Below are positions 37,827 to 48,001 of a DNA stretch of 64,000 nt, piece after piece; positions within the stretch are counted from its first letter, which is position 1; each line of letters begins with the position of its first letter. The notes beneath the pieces are model-generated. The model was not told the DNA's origin, searched no databases, and was given only the letters and a program-made list of their open reading frames with translations. The DNA is from Stutzerimonas stutzeri (GTDB taxonomy: Bacteria; Pseudomonadota; Gammaproteobacteria; Pseudomonadales; Pseudomonadaceae), in contig NZ_JAMOIC010000019.1 in assembly GCF_024448895.1 (NCBI RefSeq), positions 30,892 to 94,891 on the forward strand, written 5' to 3'. Both the position numbers and the translations under genes were made by a program.

Positions 37827-39025
37827 GCGACCTCCTGGTGCCAAGGTCCGAAAGGGTCTGGCAGCTGCAACCAATGGTCCTGGCCGAGGTTCAATTCCAG
37901 GTCGCTAAGCAAGCAGGCGTCGAGGTCGGCGCGCAGCTGGGTGAAGTCGATGTTCTGGCCGATGAAGACCAACTCTTGCCGGCAGTCGCCGCAGTCTTCG
38001 TCCCATTTCTGGCGGATCGCCGCGCGTGATTCCTCGTCGTCTGGCCATTGCGCGTCGGGGGTGTAACGCCACCAGCGCCCGGCGTAGTCGTAGCGCATCA
38101 AACCGCCGGCCTGAGACCAGCTGCCGGCTTCCTGCGGGCGGCTCGCCAGCCAGAAATAGCCCTTCGAACGCAGCAGACGGCCATTGGTCCATTCGCGATC
38201 AAGGAAGTCGTGAAAGCGCTGCGGGTGGAACGGCCGGCGCGCCAGGTAGGCGCTCGATGCGATGCCGTACGCCTGGGTTTCCGGGACGTGCTCGCCGCGC
38301 ATTTCCTTGAGCCAGCCCGGCGCCTCGGAGGCGCGCTCGAAATCGAAGCGGCCGGTGTCGAGGATCTTCGCCAGCGGCACCTGGCCCATGCTCATGGGGA
38401 TGATGTCCGCCTGGGTGTTCAAGCGACCAAGTATGGCGATGAGCTCCTGGCGCTCGGCGCTGGAGATCAGATCGATCTTGCTGATGAGGATCACGTCGGC
38501 GAACTCCACCTGTTCGATCAGCAGTTCGGTGATTGAGCGTTCGTCGTCCTCGCCCAGGGATTCCCCGCGGCTCTCCAGGCTTTCTGCTTCATGAAAGTCG
38601 CGCAGAAAATTCACCCCATCGACCACCGTCACCATGGTGTCCAGTCGGGCCAGATCCGCCAGGCTTTGACCTTGTTCGTCGCGGAAGGTGAAGGTTTCTG
38701 CGACCGGTAACGGCTCGGAGATCCCGGTGGACTCGATCAGCAGGTAATCGAAGCGACCTTCTCGGGCCAGTTTGCCGACCTCGATCAGCAGGTCCTCGCG
38801 CAGGGTGCAGCAGATGCAGCCATTGCTCAGTTCCACGAGCTTTTCTTCGGCGCGGTTGAGACTGACGTCGCGCTGGACCTCGGCGCCGTCGATGTTGATC
38901 TCGCTCATGTCGTTGACGATGACCGCCACGCGGAGACCTTCGCGATTCTTCAGGATGTGATTGAGCAGCGTGCTCTTGCCGGCGCCTAGAAAGCCGGACA
39001 GCACGGTAACGGGGAGGCGGTTCAT
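37823..39025 (-). CDS. zigA: COG0523 GTPase, ZigA-type zinc metallochaperone
   Basis: A 400-residue G3E-family GTPase. P-loop [10 protein letters not shown] (residues 10-19), the metal motif GCICC (69-73), Walker B-like [10 protein letters not shown] and ISKID. The C-terminal CobW domain has RRPFHPQRF. Such proteins are thought to deliver zinc to target enzymes when zinc is scarce. It sits between dksA2 and the DUF1826 gene under a Zur box. Confidence 0.92.
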   Translation of the reverse strand: MNRLPVTVLSGFLGAGKSTLLNHILKNREGLRVAVIVNDMSEINIDGAEVQRDVSLNRAEEKLVELSNGCICCTLREDLLIEVGKLAREGRFDYLLIESTGISEPLPVAETFTFRDEQGQSLADLARLDTMVTVVDGVNFLRDFHEAESLESRGESLGEDDERSITELLIEQVEFADVILISKIDLISSAERQELIAILGRLNTQADIIPMSMGQVPLAKILDTGRFDFERASEAPGWLKEMRGEHVPETQAYGIASSAYLARRPFHPQRFHDFLDREWTNGRLLRSKGYFWLASRPQEAGSWSQAGGLMRYDYAGRWWRYTPDAQWPDDEESRAAIRQKWDEDCGDCRQELVFIGQNIDFTQLRADLDACLLSDLELNLGQDHWLQLPDPFGPWHQEVA

Positions 39026-39034
39026 GGCGGTCTC

Positions 39035-39439
39035 TCAGGCGGTTCGTTGGTGGCGTTCAAGCGCTTCCTGGCGCTCTTTGGCTTCGATGCACAGCGTCGT
39101 GGTCGGACGCAACAGCAGCCGTTTCAGGCCGATGGGATCACCCGTCTCGGCACACCAGCCGTATTCGCCCCGGGCCAGGCTATCGAGGGAGTCATCGATC
39201 TTGTCGAGCAGCTTCTTCTCCCGTTCCAGCAGCCTCAGCTGCCATTGGCGTTGCTCTTCGGCAGTACTGACATCGGATGGGTCGCTGCTCGGTTCCTGCT
39301 CGCGCAGCTGCTGAAATTCTTCGGCGATTCGCGTCTGCAGCTCGGTACGTTGGCGCAGCAGCAGGTCGCGGAAAAAGGATTGCTGAGCCTCATTCATGTA
39401 GGCATCGGCGGGTTGGGCGAGGAGTTCTGCTTCGGTCAT
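39035..39439 (-). CDS. dksA2: DksA2, zinc-independent DksA paralogue
   Basis: A 134-residue RNA-polymerase secondary-channel protein that works with ppGpp. In place of the four zinc cysteines of DksA it has Cys96-x2-Thr99 and Cys117-x2-Ala120, the CxxT/CxxA pattern of DksA2, which works without zinc. It has a long coiled coil (about 25-90). First gene of the dksA2-zigA-DUF1826 operon; a Zur box lies 32 bases upstream. Confidence 0.94.
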   Translation of the reverse strand: MTEAELLAQPADAYMNEAQQSFFRDLLLRQRTELQTRIAEEFQQLREQEPSSDPSDVSTAEEQRQWQLRLLEREKKLLDKIDDSLDSLARGEYGWCAETGDPIGLKRLLLRPTTTLCIEAKERQEALERHQRTA

Positions 39440-39470
39440 CGGGTGTCGCCAAGTAAGCTTCTGTTCGATA

Positions 39471-39483
39471 GTTATAACATAAC
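39471..39483. promoter_or_regulatory. Zur operator upstream of dksA2
   Basis: GTTATAACATAAC matches the Zur consensus core GTTATANNATAAC exactly. Zur with zinc would repress the operon and release it when zinc is short, as expected for these genes. Confidence 0.85.
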
Positions 39484-39615
39484 GTTTTCGATTGGCGCGA
39501 GAGAGTTTGGGTTCAGTGTTCGGTGGTGCGGAAGATACGGGCGGTTTAGGAGCGGACGTTATTGCATTGACGGCATTTCAGTTGGCTTAGCGCGTGCCGT
39601 GGGATCTGGAGAACT

Positions 39616-39740
39616 GAAGCCCACCCTACGGGTACGGTCTGGGCTTAGCGTGGGAGTGGTGCTGCTGTGTGGCCTGATGCAGCACCCACCGGGGAATCCT
39701 CTACCGCCTGCGTTTGTAGGGTGGGCTTTAGCCCACCGCG
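39616..39740. repeat. REP-like inverted pair
   Basis: GAAGCCCACCCTACG at 39616-39630 and its inverse TAGGGTGGGCTTTAGCCCACC at 39717-39737 (itself an 8-bp hairpin). Together with the Zur box this fills the 353-base gap between dksA2 and rutF; no gene is seen there. Confidence 0.75.
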
Positions 39741-39792
39741 TCCATCGCTGGCGGCCGCGTCGAGGCCCGTCCGATGATGCGCTGCCCTCTGC

Positions 39793-40320
39793 TCAGCTCA
39801 CGGTTGGCAGTCCGTGGTAGTTGCGACCGAAGTAGACCAGGGCATCAGCGCTGTCGCGTCGGTACACGGCGACGACTTCGCAATAGAGGATGTCGTGGGT
39901 GCCGACGCTGGCGCTGTGGCTGATGCGGCAATCGAACGAGACCGTTGCGCCGTCGAGCAGCGGTGAACCGGTCACGCTGGTGCTCCACTGCGCCGCGGCG
40001 AAACGCTCGGCCATGGGCGTCTTGCCGCCGAACAGGTTGGACAGGTCGCGTTGCCCGCTGGCAAGGGTGTTCACGCACAGCTGAGCGTTGGCGGTCACGA
40101 TCGGATGCGCCGAAGCGGTGCGGTTCAGGCAGACCAGCAACGTAGGCGGGTCATCTGTCACGCTGCACACCGCCGTGGCAGTAAAGCCGGCACGGCCACC
40201 GGGGCCATCGGTAGTGATCACGTTCACGGCCGCGGCCAGACGGGCCATGGCATCGCGGTAGTCCTGCTTGATTACCGGCGGAGCCATCTCAGGAGTGGTG
40301 TCGAGTTGAGCCAGTTGCAT
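39793..40320 (-). CDS. rutF: RutF flavin reductase
   Basis: A 175-residue short-chain flavin reductase that supplies reduced FMN to the RutA monooxygenase. Markers are [40 protein letters not shown] and the late YCEVVAVYR. It is the last gene of the rut operon. The start [12 protein letters not shown] at 40320 lies 13 bases after rutE; the longer frame is not supported. Confidence 0.93.
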   Translation of the reverse strand: MQLAQLDTTPEMAPPVIKQDYRDAMARLAAAVNVITTDGPGGRAGFTATAVCSVTDDPPTLLVCLNRTASAHPIVTANAQLCVNTLASGQRDLSNLFGGKTPMAERFAAAQWSTSVTGSPLLDGATVSFDCRISHSASVGTHDILYCEVVAVYRRDSADALVYFGRNYHGLPTVS

Positions 40321-40333
40321 GGGCGGTTCTCCA

Positions 40334-40924
40334 TCAGGCAAGGACGCAAGCCCGTTCGAAAGGCAGGCGTGGCAGGCGGTCGCGCAACGCGCTCGCGTCG
40401 CCGTGGCCAAGGTTGATCAAGAGGTTGGATTTCCAGCTCGTTCCGCTGAAGAAGGCTTCATCCAGCGTCTTGGCATCAAAGCCGGACATCGGGCCGCAAT
40501 CGAGGCCCAGGGCGCGTGCGGCGAGGATCAGATAGCCGGCCTGCATGGAGCTGTTGCGCAGGGCGTTTTCGGTGATCAGCGCAGGCTGGCCGGCGTACCA
40601 GCTGCGCGCGTCGGCGAAGGGGAACAGCTCGGGCAGGGTCTCCGGGAAGTCCTCGTCATAAGCGACGATGACCGTGACAGGTGCGCTCATGGTCTTGTCC
40701 AGGTTGCCTTTGGACAGGCAGGGCGCGAGCTTCTGCTTGCCCTCGGGCGTGCGTACGAAGACGAAGCGCCCCGGGCAGCTGTTGACTGCCGTCGGGCCAA
40801 GGCTGACCTGCGCGTAGAGTTTCTCCAGCAGCGCATCCGGCACTGGCCTGTCCAGCCAGGTGCTGTGGGTGCGCCCCTCGCTGAACAGTGCGGCGAGGGC
40901 CTGCGAATCGATAGGTGTGGACAT
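40334..40924 (-). CDS. rutE: RutE malonic semialdehyde reductase
   Basis: A 196-residue nitroreductase-fold enzyme that reduces malonic semialdehyde to 3-hydroxypropionate at the end of the Rut pathway. Seen are the FMN-site [40 protein letters not shown] and [10 protein letters not shown]. Operon position between rutD and rutF is as in E. coli. Confidence 0.94.
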   Translation of the reverse strand: MSTPIDSQALAALFSEGRTHSTWLDRPVPDALLEKLYAQVSLGPTAVNSCPGRFVFVRTPEGKQKLAPCLSKGNLDKTMSAPVTVIVAYDEDFPETLPELFPFADARSWYAGQPALITENALRNSSMQAGYLILAARALGLDCGPMSGFDAKTLDEAFFSGTSWKSNLLINLGHGDASALRDRLPRLPFERACVLA

Positions 40925-40936
40925 AGGTTGGTTTCC

Positions 40937-41737
40937 TCAGGCTGCCGCGGCCTGGCATTGCTCGGCCAGGTAGTCCAGCAGGACTCGGTTGAAGGGTTCG
41001 CTGTCGCTGACGCTCGACGCATGGCCGCCGTATTCCAGCAGCTGCAGCCGCGCGTTGGGCAACACCTGCGCCATGTGCTGCGAGCGATTCCAGGGCACCA
41101 GCATGTCGTCGCGGTTGGCGATCAGCAGGGTTGGCGTCCTGATGGATGCAAGCTCGGCTTCGATATCAAAGGCCAGTAGCGCACCGATCCGCCGCAGCAG
41201 ATTGGCCGTTGGCGGGAAGTGCGCCAAGGCATGGGCATCGTCACGGGCGAGCTTTTCGCTGTTGGCGGCGATCCAGTCCGGCGGGTAGAGGAACAGCGAT
41301 TGCGCCTGTACATAGGCCGCCGGGCCGCTATCACGCAGCAGGTTCTGTCGCACCGCGAAACAGCGCACGCTGTGCGGGTTCGGGCTACTCCAGGCATTGA
41401 TCAACACTTGGCTCTGCAGCATTTGCGGGCGCAAGAGCGCCAGCTGCAGGCCGACCAATCCGCCCAGCGCATGGCCGACGAAATGACACCGGCGAATCCG
41501 CAGGCTGTCGAGCAGTTCCAGCAGTTCGACCGCCATGGACTCAATGGAATAGCCATCCGGCAGATGTGCCGGGCTCTTGTTGGTGCCCAACTGATCGTAG
41601 ATCAGCACTCGGTACTGTTGTGTGAGGACCGGCAGCTGCGGCGACCAGAACGCCCCGGCGCCGCCGAGGCCAGAACTCATCACCAGTGTCGGGGCGTCGG
41701 CTTCGAGGCGACCGTGGATTTCGTAATGCATGTGCAT
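40937..41737 (-). CDS. rutD: RutD aminoacrylate hydrolase
   Basis: A 266-residue alpha/beta hydrolase that speeds hydrolysis of aminoacrylate to malonic semialdehyde. It starts MHMHYEIHGR, then VMSSGLGGAGAFWSPQL, the nucleophile-elbow region FVGHALGGLVGLQLAL (Ala replaces Ser at the elbow) and a late GGHASS. The elbow reads GHALGG, as expected of RutD-like members that lack a classical Ser. Start at 41737 follows a purine-rich GGAGGG. Confidence 0.92.
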   Translation of the reverse strand: MHMHYEIHGRLEADAPTLVMSSGLGGAGAFWSPQLPVLTQQYRVLIYDQLGTNKSPAHLPDGYSIESMAVELLELLDSLRIRRCHFVGHALGGLVGLQLALLRPQMLQSQVLINAWSSPNPHSVRCFAVRQNLLRDSGPAAYVQAQSLFLYPPDWIAANSEKLARDDAHALAHFPPTANLLRRIGALLAFDIEAELASIRTPTLLIANRDDMLVPWNRSQHMAQVLPNARLQLLEYGGHASSVSDSEPFNRVLLDYLAEQCQAAAA

Positions 41738-41763
41738 CCCTCCGCGAGGATCAGGTGACGCCG

Positions 41764-42955
<1,192 letters not shown>

Positions 42956-42956
<1 letters not shown>

Positions 42957-44044
42957 CAGGCGGACTCCTTCAGCGGCTCGATGTGGCGACGGCTCTGCAT
43001 CAAGGGCTGGATCTTCTGGCCGAAGGCCTCGATGCCCTGGAGGAAATCATCGAAGGTCAGCATCACGCCCTGCATGCCGGGCACGGTGGCGATCTCGTCG
43101 AGCATCCTGGCCACGTTGGCGTAGGAGCCGACGAGGGTGCCCATGTTGATGTTCACCGCCGAGGTCGGGTCGGCCATCTGCCGCACGTTGGTGTCGCCGC
43201 CGGACGTCTTGTCCGCTGCGCCCTGCTCGCCGAGCCAGGCGATAGCCTCCTGATCGGCGCCGGCCTTGTAGTGCTCCCACTTGGCGCGGGCGGCTTCATC
43301 CGTTTCATCGGCGATGACCATGAACAGCACGCAGGAAGTCACGCTGCGACCGGTCTTTTCGGTGGCCTTGAGCAGCCGCTCGGTGGCGGGCGCAAAGGCG
43401 GTCGGGGTGTTCACGCCCTTGCCAAAGCAGAAGTTGTAATCGGCGTACTGCGCGGAGAAGGCCATACCCGCATCTGAAGAGCCCGCGCAGATGATCTTCA
43501 TGTCCGCTTGCGGCTTGGGGCTGACGCGGCAGTCTTCCATCTGGAAGTGCTCGCCCTTGAAATCGCTACGCCCGGTTTCCCAAAGATCACGCAGCACCTG
43601 GGCGTACTCGCCGAGATACTGGTAACGCGTGCCGAAGAATTCATCGCCCGGCCACATGCCCATCTGGCTGTATTCGGGCTTTTGCCAGCCGGTCACCAGA
43701 TTCACACCGAAGCGGCCATTGGAGATCGAGTCGATGGTTGAGGCCATGCGCGCGACGATGGCGGGCGGCAAGGTGAGGGTGGCGGCGGTCGCGAACAGCT
43801 GGATCTTGCTGGTCACAGCGGCCAGGCCGGCCATGAGCGTGAAGGATTCCAGGTTGTGCTCCCAGAACTCCGTCTTACCGCCAAAGCCACGCAGCTTGAT
43901 CATCGACAGCGCGAAGTCGAAGCCGTAGCCCTCGGCCTTCTGCACGATGGCCTTGTTGAGTTCGAAGCTCGGCATGTACTGCGGCGCGTTTTCGGAAATG
44001 AGCCAGCCGTTGTTGCCGATCGGAATGAAAACACCAACATCCAT
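42956..44044 (-). CDS. rutA: RutA pyrimidine monooxygenase
   Basis: A 362-residue bacterial-luciferase-type FMN monooxygenase that opens the uracil ring between N3 and C4, giving ureidoacrylate. Markers are [37 protein letters not shown] and the late [10 protein letters not shown]. First gene of the operon; the ATG at 44044 follows GAGGTGCTTCCC. A RutR palindrome lies about 140 bases upstream. Confidence 0.96.
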
Positions 44045-44184
44045 GGGAAGCACCTCTGTACGCAATGGCTAGAAAGCGCTGCTCGAGCGTGTCGGGCAGG
44101 GTCGGTCAAGCTTTTGCAGGATGCAGGCCAGATCTGGAATTAGCCGTACTATCAATTACTTGAGGGGTAAATGATGAAGCGGGT

Positions 44185-44198
44185 GGACCAAATGGTCC
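44185..44198. promoter_or_regulatory. RutR operator between rutA and rutR
   Basis: GGACCA AA TGGTCC: perfect six-base arms around two bases, agreeing with ACCANNTGGT, the core of the E. coli RutR site. It lies in the 295-base gap between divergent rutA and rutR; nothing else is evident in that gap. Confidence 0.8.
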
Positions 44199-44339
44199 GA
44201 ATCAGAGCACTTGGTTTGTGCGTGGGTTGGGTCTGGCGCGCAAAAATTGAGCAGCGGTGCGGTCGACTGTCGTCCTTCGTGCGTGTGTGTGGTGTCGCGC
44301 GCTACAGTAGCGACCCGTTTGACCCCGACCGGTAATGCA

Positions 44340-45050
44340 GTGACAGACCAGACCCCCACACCCCCACGCCGGCGCCTCACCGCCAGCAAGACTGCCAAGC
44401 TGAAGGGCGCGACGCGCGAGCCCAGCGCCAGCGCAGTCGACCGCCGTACGCGGATGGTCGAAAGCAAGCGGACCAGCATCATCGATGCAGCCCTTGGCCT
44501 CTTTTCCCGCTTCGGCTTGTACGGCACCAGCCTCGATCAGATCGCCACCCAGGCAGACGTCTCCAAAACCAACCTGCTGTACTACTTCGGCAGCAAGGAG
44601 GAGCTGTACCTCAGCGTCCTGCGGCAGCTGCTCGAGGTCTGGCTACGGCCGTTGCAGACGTTCTCCGCCGAGCAGGACCCGGTCGAGGCGATCAAGGACT
44701 ACCTGCGCGCCAAGCTTGAACTCTCGCGGGACCACCCCGCCGAATCGCGGCTGTTCTGCATGGAGATCATGCAGGGCGCGCCGCTGATGCTGAGCGAGTT
44801 GGAACAGCCTTTGCGTGAGCTGGTGGAGAACAAGGTCGCGGTCATCCAGGCCTGGATCGATGCCGGCAAGCTGGCGCCGGTCGAGCCGCACCACCTGATC
44901 TTCTCGCTCTGGGCCACCACCCAGCACTACGCCGACTTCCGCGTGCAGATCGAAGCCGTGGCCGGCCGCACACTTGATGACCCGGCATTTTTTGAAGAAG
45001 CGCTGCAGAGCCTGCAGTCACTGATACTCGACGGGGTTCGACCGCGCTGA
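44340..45050 (+). CDS. rutR: RutR, pyrimidine-responsive TetR-family regulator
   Basis: A 236-residue TetR regulator that represses rut genes and is released by uracil or thymine. Helix-turn-helix LDQIATQADVSKTNLLYYFG; later SRLFCMEIMQGAPLM and FSLWATTQHYADF agree with RutR. GTG start at 44340; no strong ribosome site, and an upstream extension to 44211 is open but unlikely. The N-terminal 35 residues are basic and longer than in E. coli RutR. Confidence 0.94.
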   Translation: MTDQTPTPPRRRLTASKTAKLKGATREPSASAVDRRTRMVESKRTSIIDAALGLFSRFGLYGTSLDQIATQADVSKTNLLYYFGSKEELYLSVLRQLLEVWLRPLQTFSAEQDPVEAIKDYLRAKLELSRDHPAESRLFCMEIMQGAPLMLSELEQPLRELVENKVAVIQAWIDAGKLAPVEPHHLIFSLWATTQHYADFRVQIEAVAGRTLDDPAFFEEALQSLQSLILDGVRPR

Positions 45051-45203
45051 GCATGCTTTCAGGGACGGTGCCTATCAAGAATCACGCTCCGCGCTGAGCG
45101 CGCAATGTATTCGGTCGGCTGACGAATCATATTTAGACCTTCGGGCGGCAGGGCAGCGCATCCACTATCATCCATCGGCTTTTAACGTGTCGGATAGGAC
45201 AAG

Positions 45204-45584
45204 ATGGCGATGCACAAAGGCAGCTGCTTATGCGGCGCCGTTTCATATGAGCTGAAGTCTGATCCCAAGGCTGTTACGCATTGCCATTGCGCCATGTGCC
45301 AAAAGCAGCACGGTGCAGCGTTCGCTACTTACGGCAGTGTGCCGAGAGCCGACCTGACGTACCTCGCGGGCGAGGAACTGCTCGCGCGTTACAACTCGTC
45401 AGCGAGCATCACCAGAACGTTCTGTAGCCGTTGCGGCTCCAGCATCGAGTGGACGGGTAGCGACCAGTTTGCCGATTGGGTTTCGATCACGCTGGCAACG
45501 CTCGATACGCCTTTCCGGCCTAAAAGCGTTAAAACCGTTCATCTTGAGTCAAGGGCATGCTGGCTGGATGGGTCAGATCCGTAA
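45204..45584 (+). CDS. GFA-family zinc protein (glutathione-dependent formaldehyde-activating-like)
   Basis: A 126-residue GFA/CENP-V domain protein. Zinc cysteines are GSCLCGAVSYE, HCHCAMCQKQHGAAF and FCSRCGSS. Such proteins are called formaldehyde-activating-like, but most members have unknown substrates. It starts at 45204 or two codons later. A second GFA gene lies at 54820, only moderately similar. Confidence 0.88.
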   Translation: MAMHKGSCLCGAVSYELKSDPKAVTHCHCAMCQKQHGAAFATYGSVPRADLTYLAGEELLARYNSSASITRTFCSRCGSSIEWTGSDQFADWVSITLATLDTPFRPKSVKTVHLESRACWLDGSDP

Positions 45585-45701
45585 CTCTATGGGTTAGTAC
45601 TGCTGGACGTTCTGGTTAATGCCTGTGGCGCAGATATCTTTGTCCCGCGAGACCTAAGTGCGGCTCATGCCTAGTGACTCAATTCGTTAAGGAGCTTTTC
45701 A

Positions 45702-46091
45702 GTGTTCACAGTCAAAGCCACCCAGCATGTGCTTGCCGTGAATGACCTGGAACAAACCGAGCGGTACTTTCTCGACTTGCTCGGCTTTTCCCTACGATTC
45801 CGTGTCGAGGGCTGGTCATTCATCAGCCTTGGAGACTTTCACGTGATGCTCGGGCACTGCCCGGACGAAGTGCCTGCCCGTGATACCCATGAGCACTCCT
45901 ATTTCGCATACGTTTACTGCGAAGGTATCGACGAGCTTTACGCCGGCTACCAGCAGCGCGGAGCCGTCATTTTCCAGCTGGTATCGGACAAGCCATGGGG
46001 CATGCGCGAGTTTGGTGTAGCGACCCCCGAGGGGCACCGGATGATGTTCGGAGAGGATGTTGGCAATAGGGGCGTTGAGAACGGCGGGTGA
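45702..46091 (+). CDS. VOC-superfamily protein (bleomycin-resistance-like)
   Basis: A 129-residue vicinal-oxygen-chelate fold protein with paired beta-alpha-beta-beta-beta units: ATQHVLAVNDLEQTERYFLD and the second unit ending MREFGVATPEGHRMMFGED. The family includes bleomycin-binding proteins and glyoxalases; the substrate is not clear. GTG start with AAGGAG seven bases upstream. Confidence 0.85.
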   Translation: MFTVKATQHVLAVNDLEQTERYFLDLLGFSLRFRVEGWSFISLGDFHVMLGHCPDEVPARDTHEHSYFAYVYCEGIDELYAGYQQRGAVIFQLVSDKPWGMREFGVATPEGHRMMFGEDVGNRGVENGG

Positions 46092-46277
46092 GCCACTTCG
46101 TAATGGCCAACTGCGTTGGGACTAACGATGGTTACGTCGCCGTCGGCCAATCCGCTGCATGGGGCACTCGTGGGGAGTTGCGGGCGGAGATGGATGTGGA
46201 CGGGGAGGGCTTGGTTGTTTTGGACACCGATCTCGGTACTTCTAGCGTGCACGGGCTCCGGTGAGGCGTGGCGCAAA

Positions 46278-46784
46278 GCAGGCGAACAAGTTCGCCTCTA
46301 CAGGGTTGATACGGTCGCTTACGATCAGCAGCCCCGCGATGCGTCTGTAGGGGCGAATCTATTCGCCCAGGGAGCCCGAGCCCCCGTCGTCCCACCGGCG
46401 ATGCCGATGCGAACCGCAGGCGAACAAGTTCGCCTCTACATGGTTGGTACGGGCGCTTACGATCAGCGGCCCGTGCGATGCGTCTGTAGGGGCGAATTCA
46501 TTCGCCCAGGGCGCCCGAGCACCCGTCGTCCCACCGGCGATGTCGATGCGAACAGCAGGCGAACAGTTCGCCCCTACAGGGTTGATACGGTCGCTTACGA
46601 TCAGCAGCCCCGCGATGCGGCTGTAGGGGCGAATTTATTCGCCCAGGGAGCCTGAGCACCCGTCGTCCCGCCTGCGATGTCGATGCGAACAGCAGGCGAA
46701 CAAGGTCGCCCCTATAGGTGTTGATACGGTCGCTTACGACCGGCGGCCCGCGCGAGGGGCTGTAGGGGCGAATTTATTCGCCAG
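46278..46784. repeat. Four tandem ~138-bp units with REP palindromes
   Basis: GCAGGCGAACAAG-type starts recur at 46278, 46416, 46555 and 46692 (spacings 138, 139, 137). Each unit holds one palindrome GGCGAACAAGTTCGCC (or variant) and one inverted TGTAGGGGCGAATTTATTCG. Several open frames run through this block only because of the repeats; no gene is supported here. It fills the 724-base gap between the VOC gene and the MFS gene. Confidence 0.92.
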
Positions 46785-46815
46785 AGCGTCCTGAATGCCC
46801 GGCACGCCACTCGTA

Positions 46816-47907
46816 TCAAACCACCTGCTTCTGCCGATACCCCTGCGCAATCTGTACCAGCACCACCAGCGTCACGATGGGCAGTAGCCCGATATTCACC
46901 GCTGCCCATCCGGCCTGGGCGATCAGCGCGCCGGAGGCGAAGGACATCACTGCGGCGACGCTGCCGTTGCTCAATTCCATCAAGCCCTGCGCCCGAGCCC
47001 GTTCTTCCGGCACATGTCCTTGGCCGAGTTGTGTGGTGCCGGCCACCAGCATCAGGTTCCAGCCGATGCCGAGCAGGCAGCTGCTGAGCAAGAAGTGCCA
47101 GTGACTGACGCCGAGCAGCGCGACCACTGCGCTGGCGATCAGCAGACCGCCACCAGCGCAGGCCACGATGCGGCTGCCCAACCGGTCCACCAGCGGCCCG
47201 GCGACGAATGCCGGCAGGAACATGCCGAGCATGTGCCACTGAATCACCTGGCCGCTTGCATGCAGGCTCAGGCCCTCGCCGTGCATCGCCAGCGGGGTTG
47301 CGTTCATCACCAGAATCATCAGCCCGTGTCCGGCGGCTGTGGTCAGCACGGCGGCGCGCACGGTGGGCCGCGCAAGCAGCTCCCGCCACGAAACGTCTGA
47401 AGGTGGCGACGGGATTGCGGCTGCCGTGATCGGCGACTGCAGTCCCGCCAGCACCACGACGCCCAATGCTGCAAGCACGCCGCCGCCGATCACGCAGGCC
47501 GTGGCGCGGCCCTTGAAGGCATCGCCCACGGCTTCCATGGCGGCAAAGCGGTAGTACATGGCCGAGGCCTGATACGCCCCGATAGGCAGAGCGCCGAGAC
47601 AGAGCAGGGTAAAACTGTCCAGCCAGAGCGAGAGCGCGCTGATAAGCCCGCCCATCACCCCGGCCAGTGCGCCTATAAGAAAGCCCAATCGACGGCCGCG
47701 CCTTTGCATGAGCCAGGCGATGGGTTGCAAAGCGAGCAAGCCGCCCAGCATCAGCAAGGCGAGCGGCAGCGTGGCCAGACCGGCTGACGGAGCCAGACGC
47801 AGGCCGACGATGGAGGTGAAGATGATGCCGGTCATCGAGCACGACCAGAACAGTGCCTGAGCGATGAACAAGCGCAAAACCTGAGAGTTGCTGAACAGAA
47901 GATGCAT
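46816..47907 (-). CDS. MFS transporter
   Basis: A 363-residue major-facilitator protein with about 11-12 helices. Typical segments are LMQRRGRRLGFLIGALAGVM (loop 2-3 motif A region) and a second-half equivalent PLVDRLGSRIV. Substrate unknown. MHLLFSNSQVLRLFIAQ is the preferred start over a GTG at 47940. The next gene upstream on the same strand is a GlxA-type regulator, 94 bases away, which may control it. Confidence 0.85.
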   Translation of the reverse strand: MHLLFSNSQVLRLFIAQALFWSCSMTGIIFTSIVGLRLAPSAGLATLPLALLMLGGLLALQPIAWLMQRRGRRLGFLIGALAGVMGGLISALSLWLDSFTLLCLGALPIGAYQASAMYYRFAAMEAVGDAFKGRATACVIGGGVLAALGVVVLAGLQSPITAAAIPSPPSDVSWRELLARPTVRAAVLTTAAGHGLMILVMNATPLAMHGEGLSLHASGQVIQWHMLGMFLPAFVAGPLVDRLGSRIVACAGGGLLIASAVVALLGVSHWHFLLSSCLLGIGWNLMLVAGTTQLGQGHVPEERARAQGLMELSNGSVAAVMSFASGALIAQAGWAAVNIGLLPIVTLVVLVQIAQGYRQKQVV

Positions 47908-48001
47908 GGGGGCGGTCCCGTGTCGTGAGAATGCAGGCACAGCAGCTCGGGCCAGATGCCGGCTCTGTTGTGATCGAAAAAGGCGGGTGTTCGGTCGGGC
48001 T

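Noticed and set aside
44235-44265. Sigma-54 promoter for rut genes (TGGCGCG...TTGA)
   Set aside because: The gap between the two elements is two bases too long, and the RutR site explains control.
46116-46655. A 179-codon open frame in the 46-kb repeats
   Set aside because: The frame consists of repeat units read through; the amino-acid repeats mirror the DNA repeats and no homology is seen.
46278-46784. CRISPR array
   Set aside because: The unit is 138 bp with internal palindromes and no unique spacers of constant length; it is a REP/BIME block.
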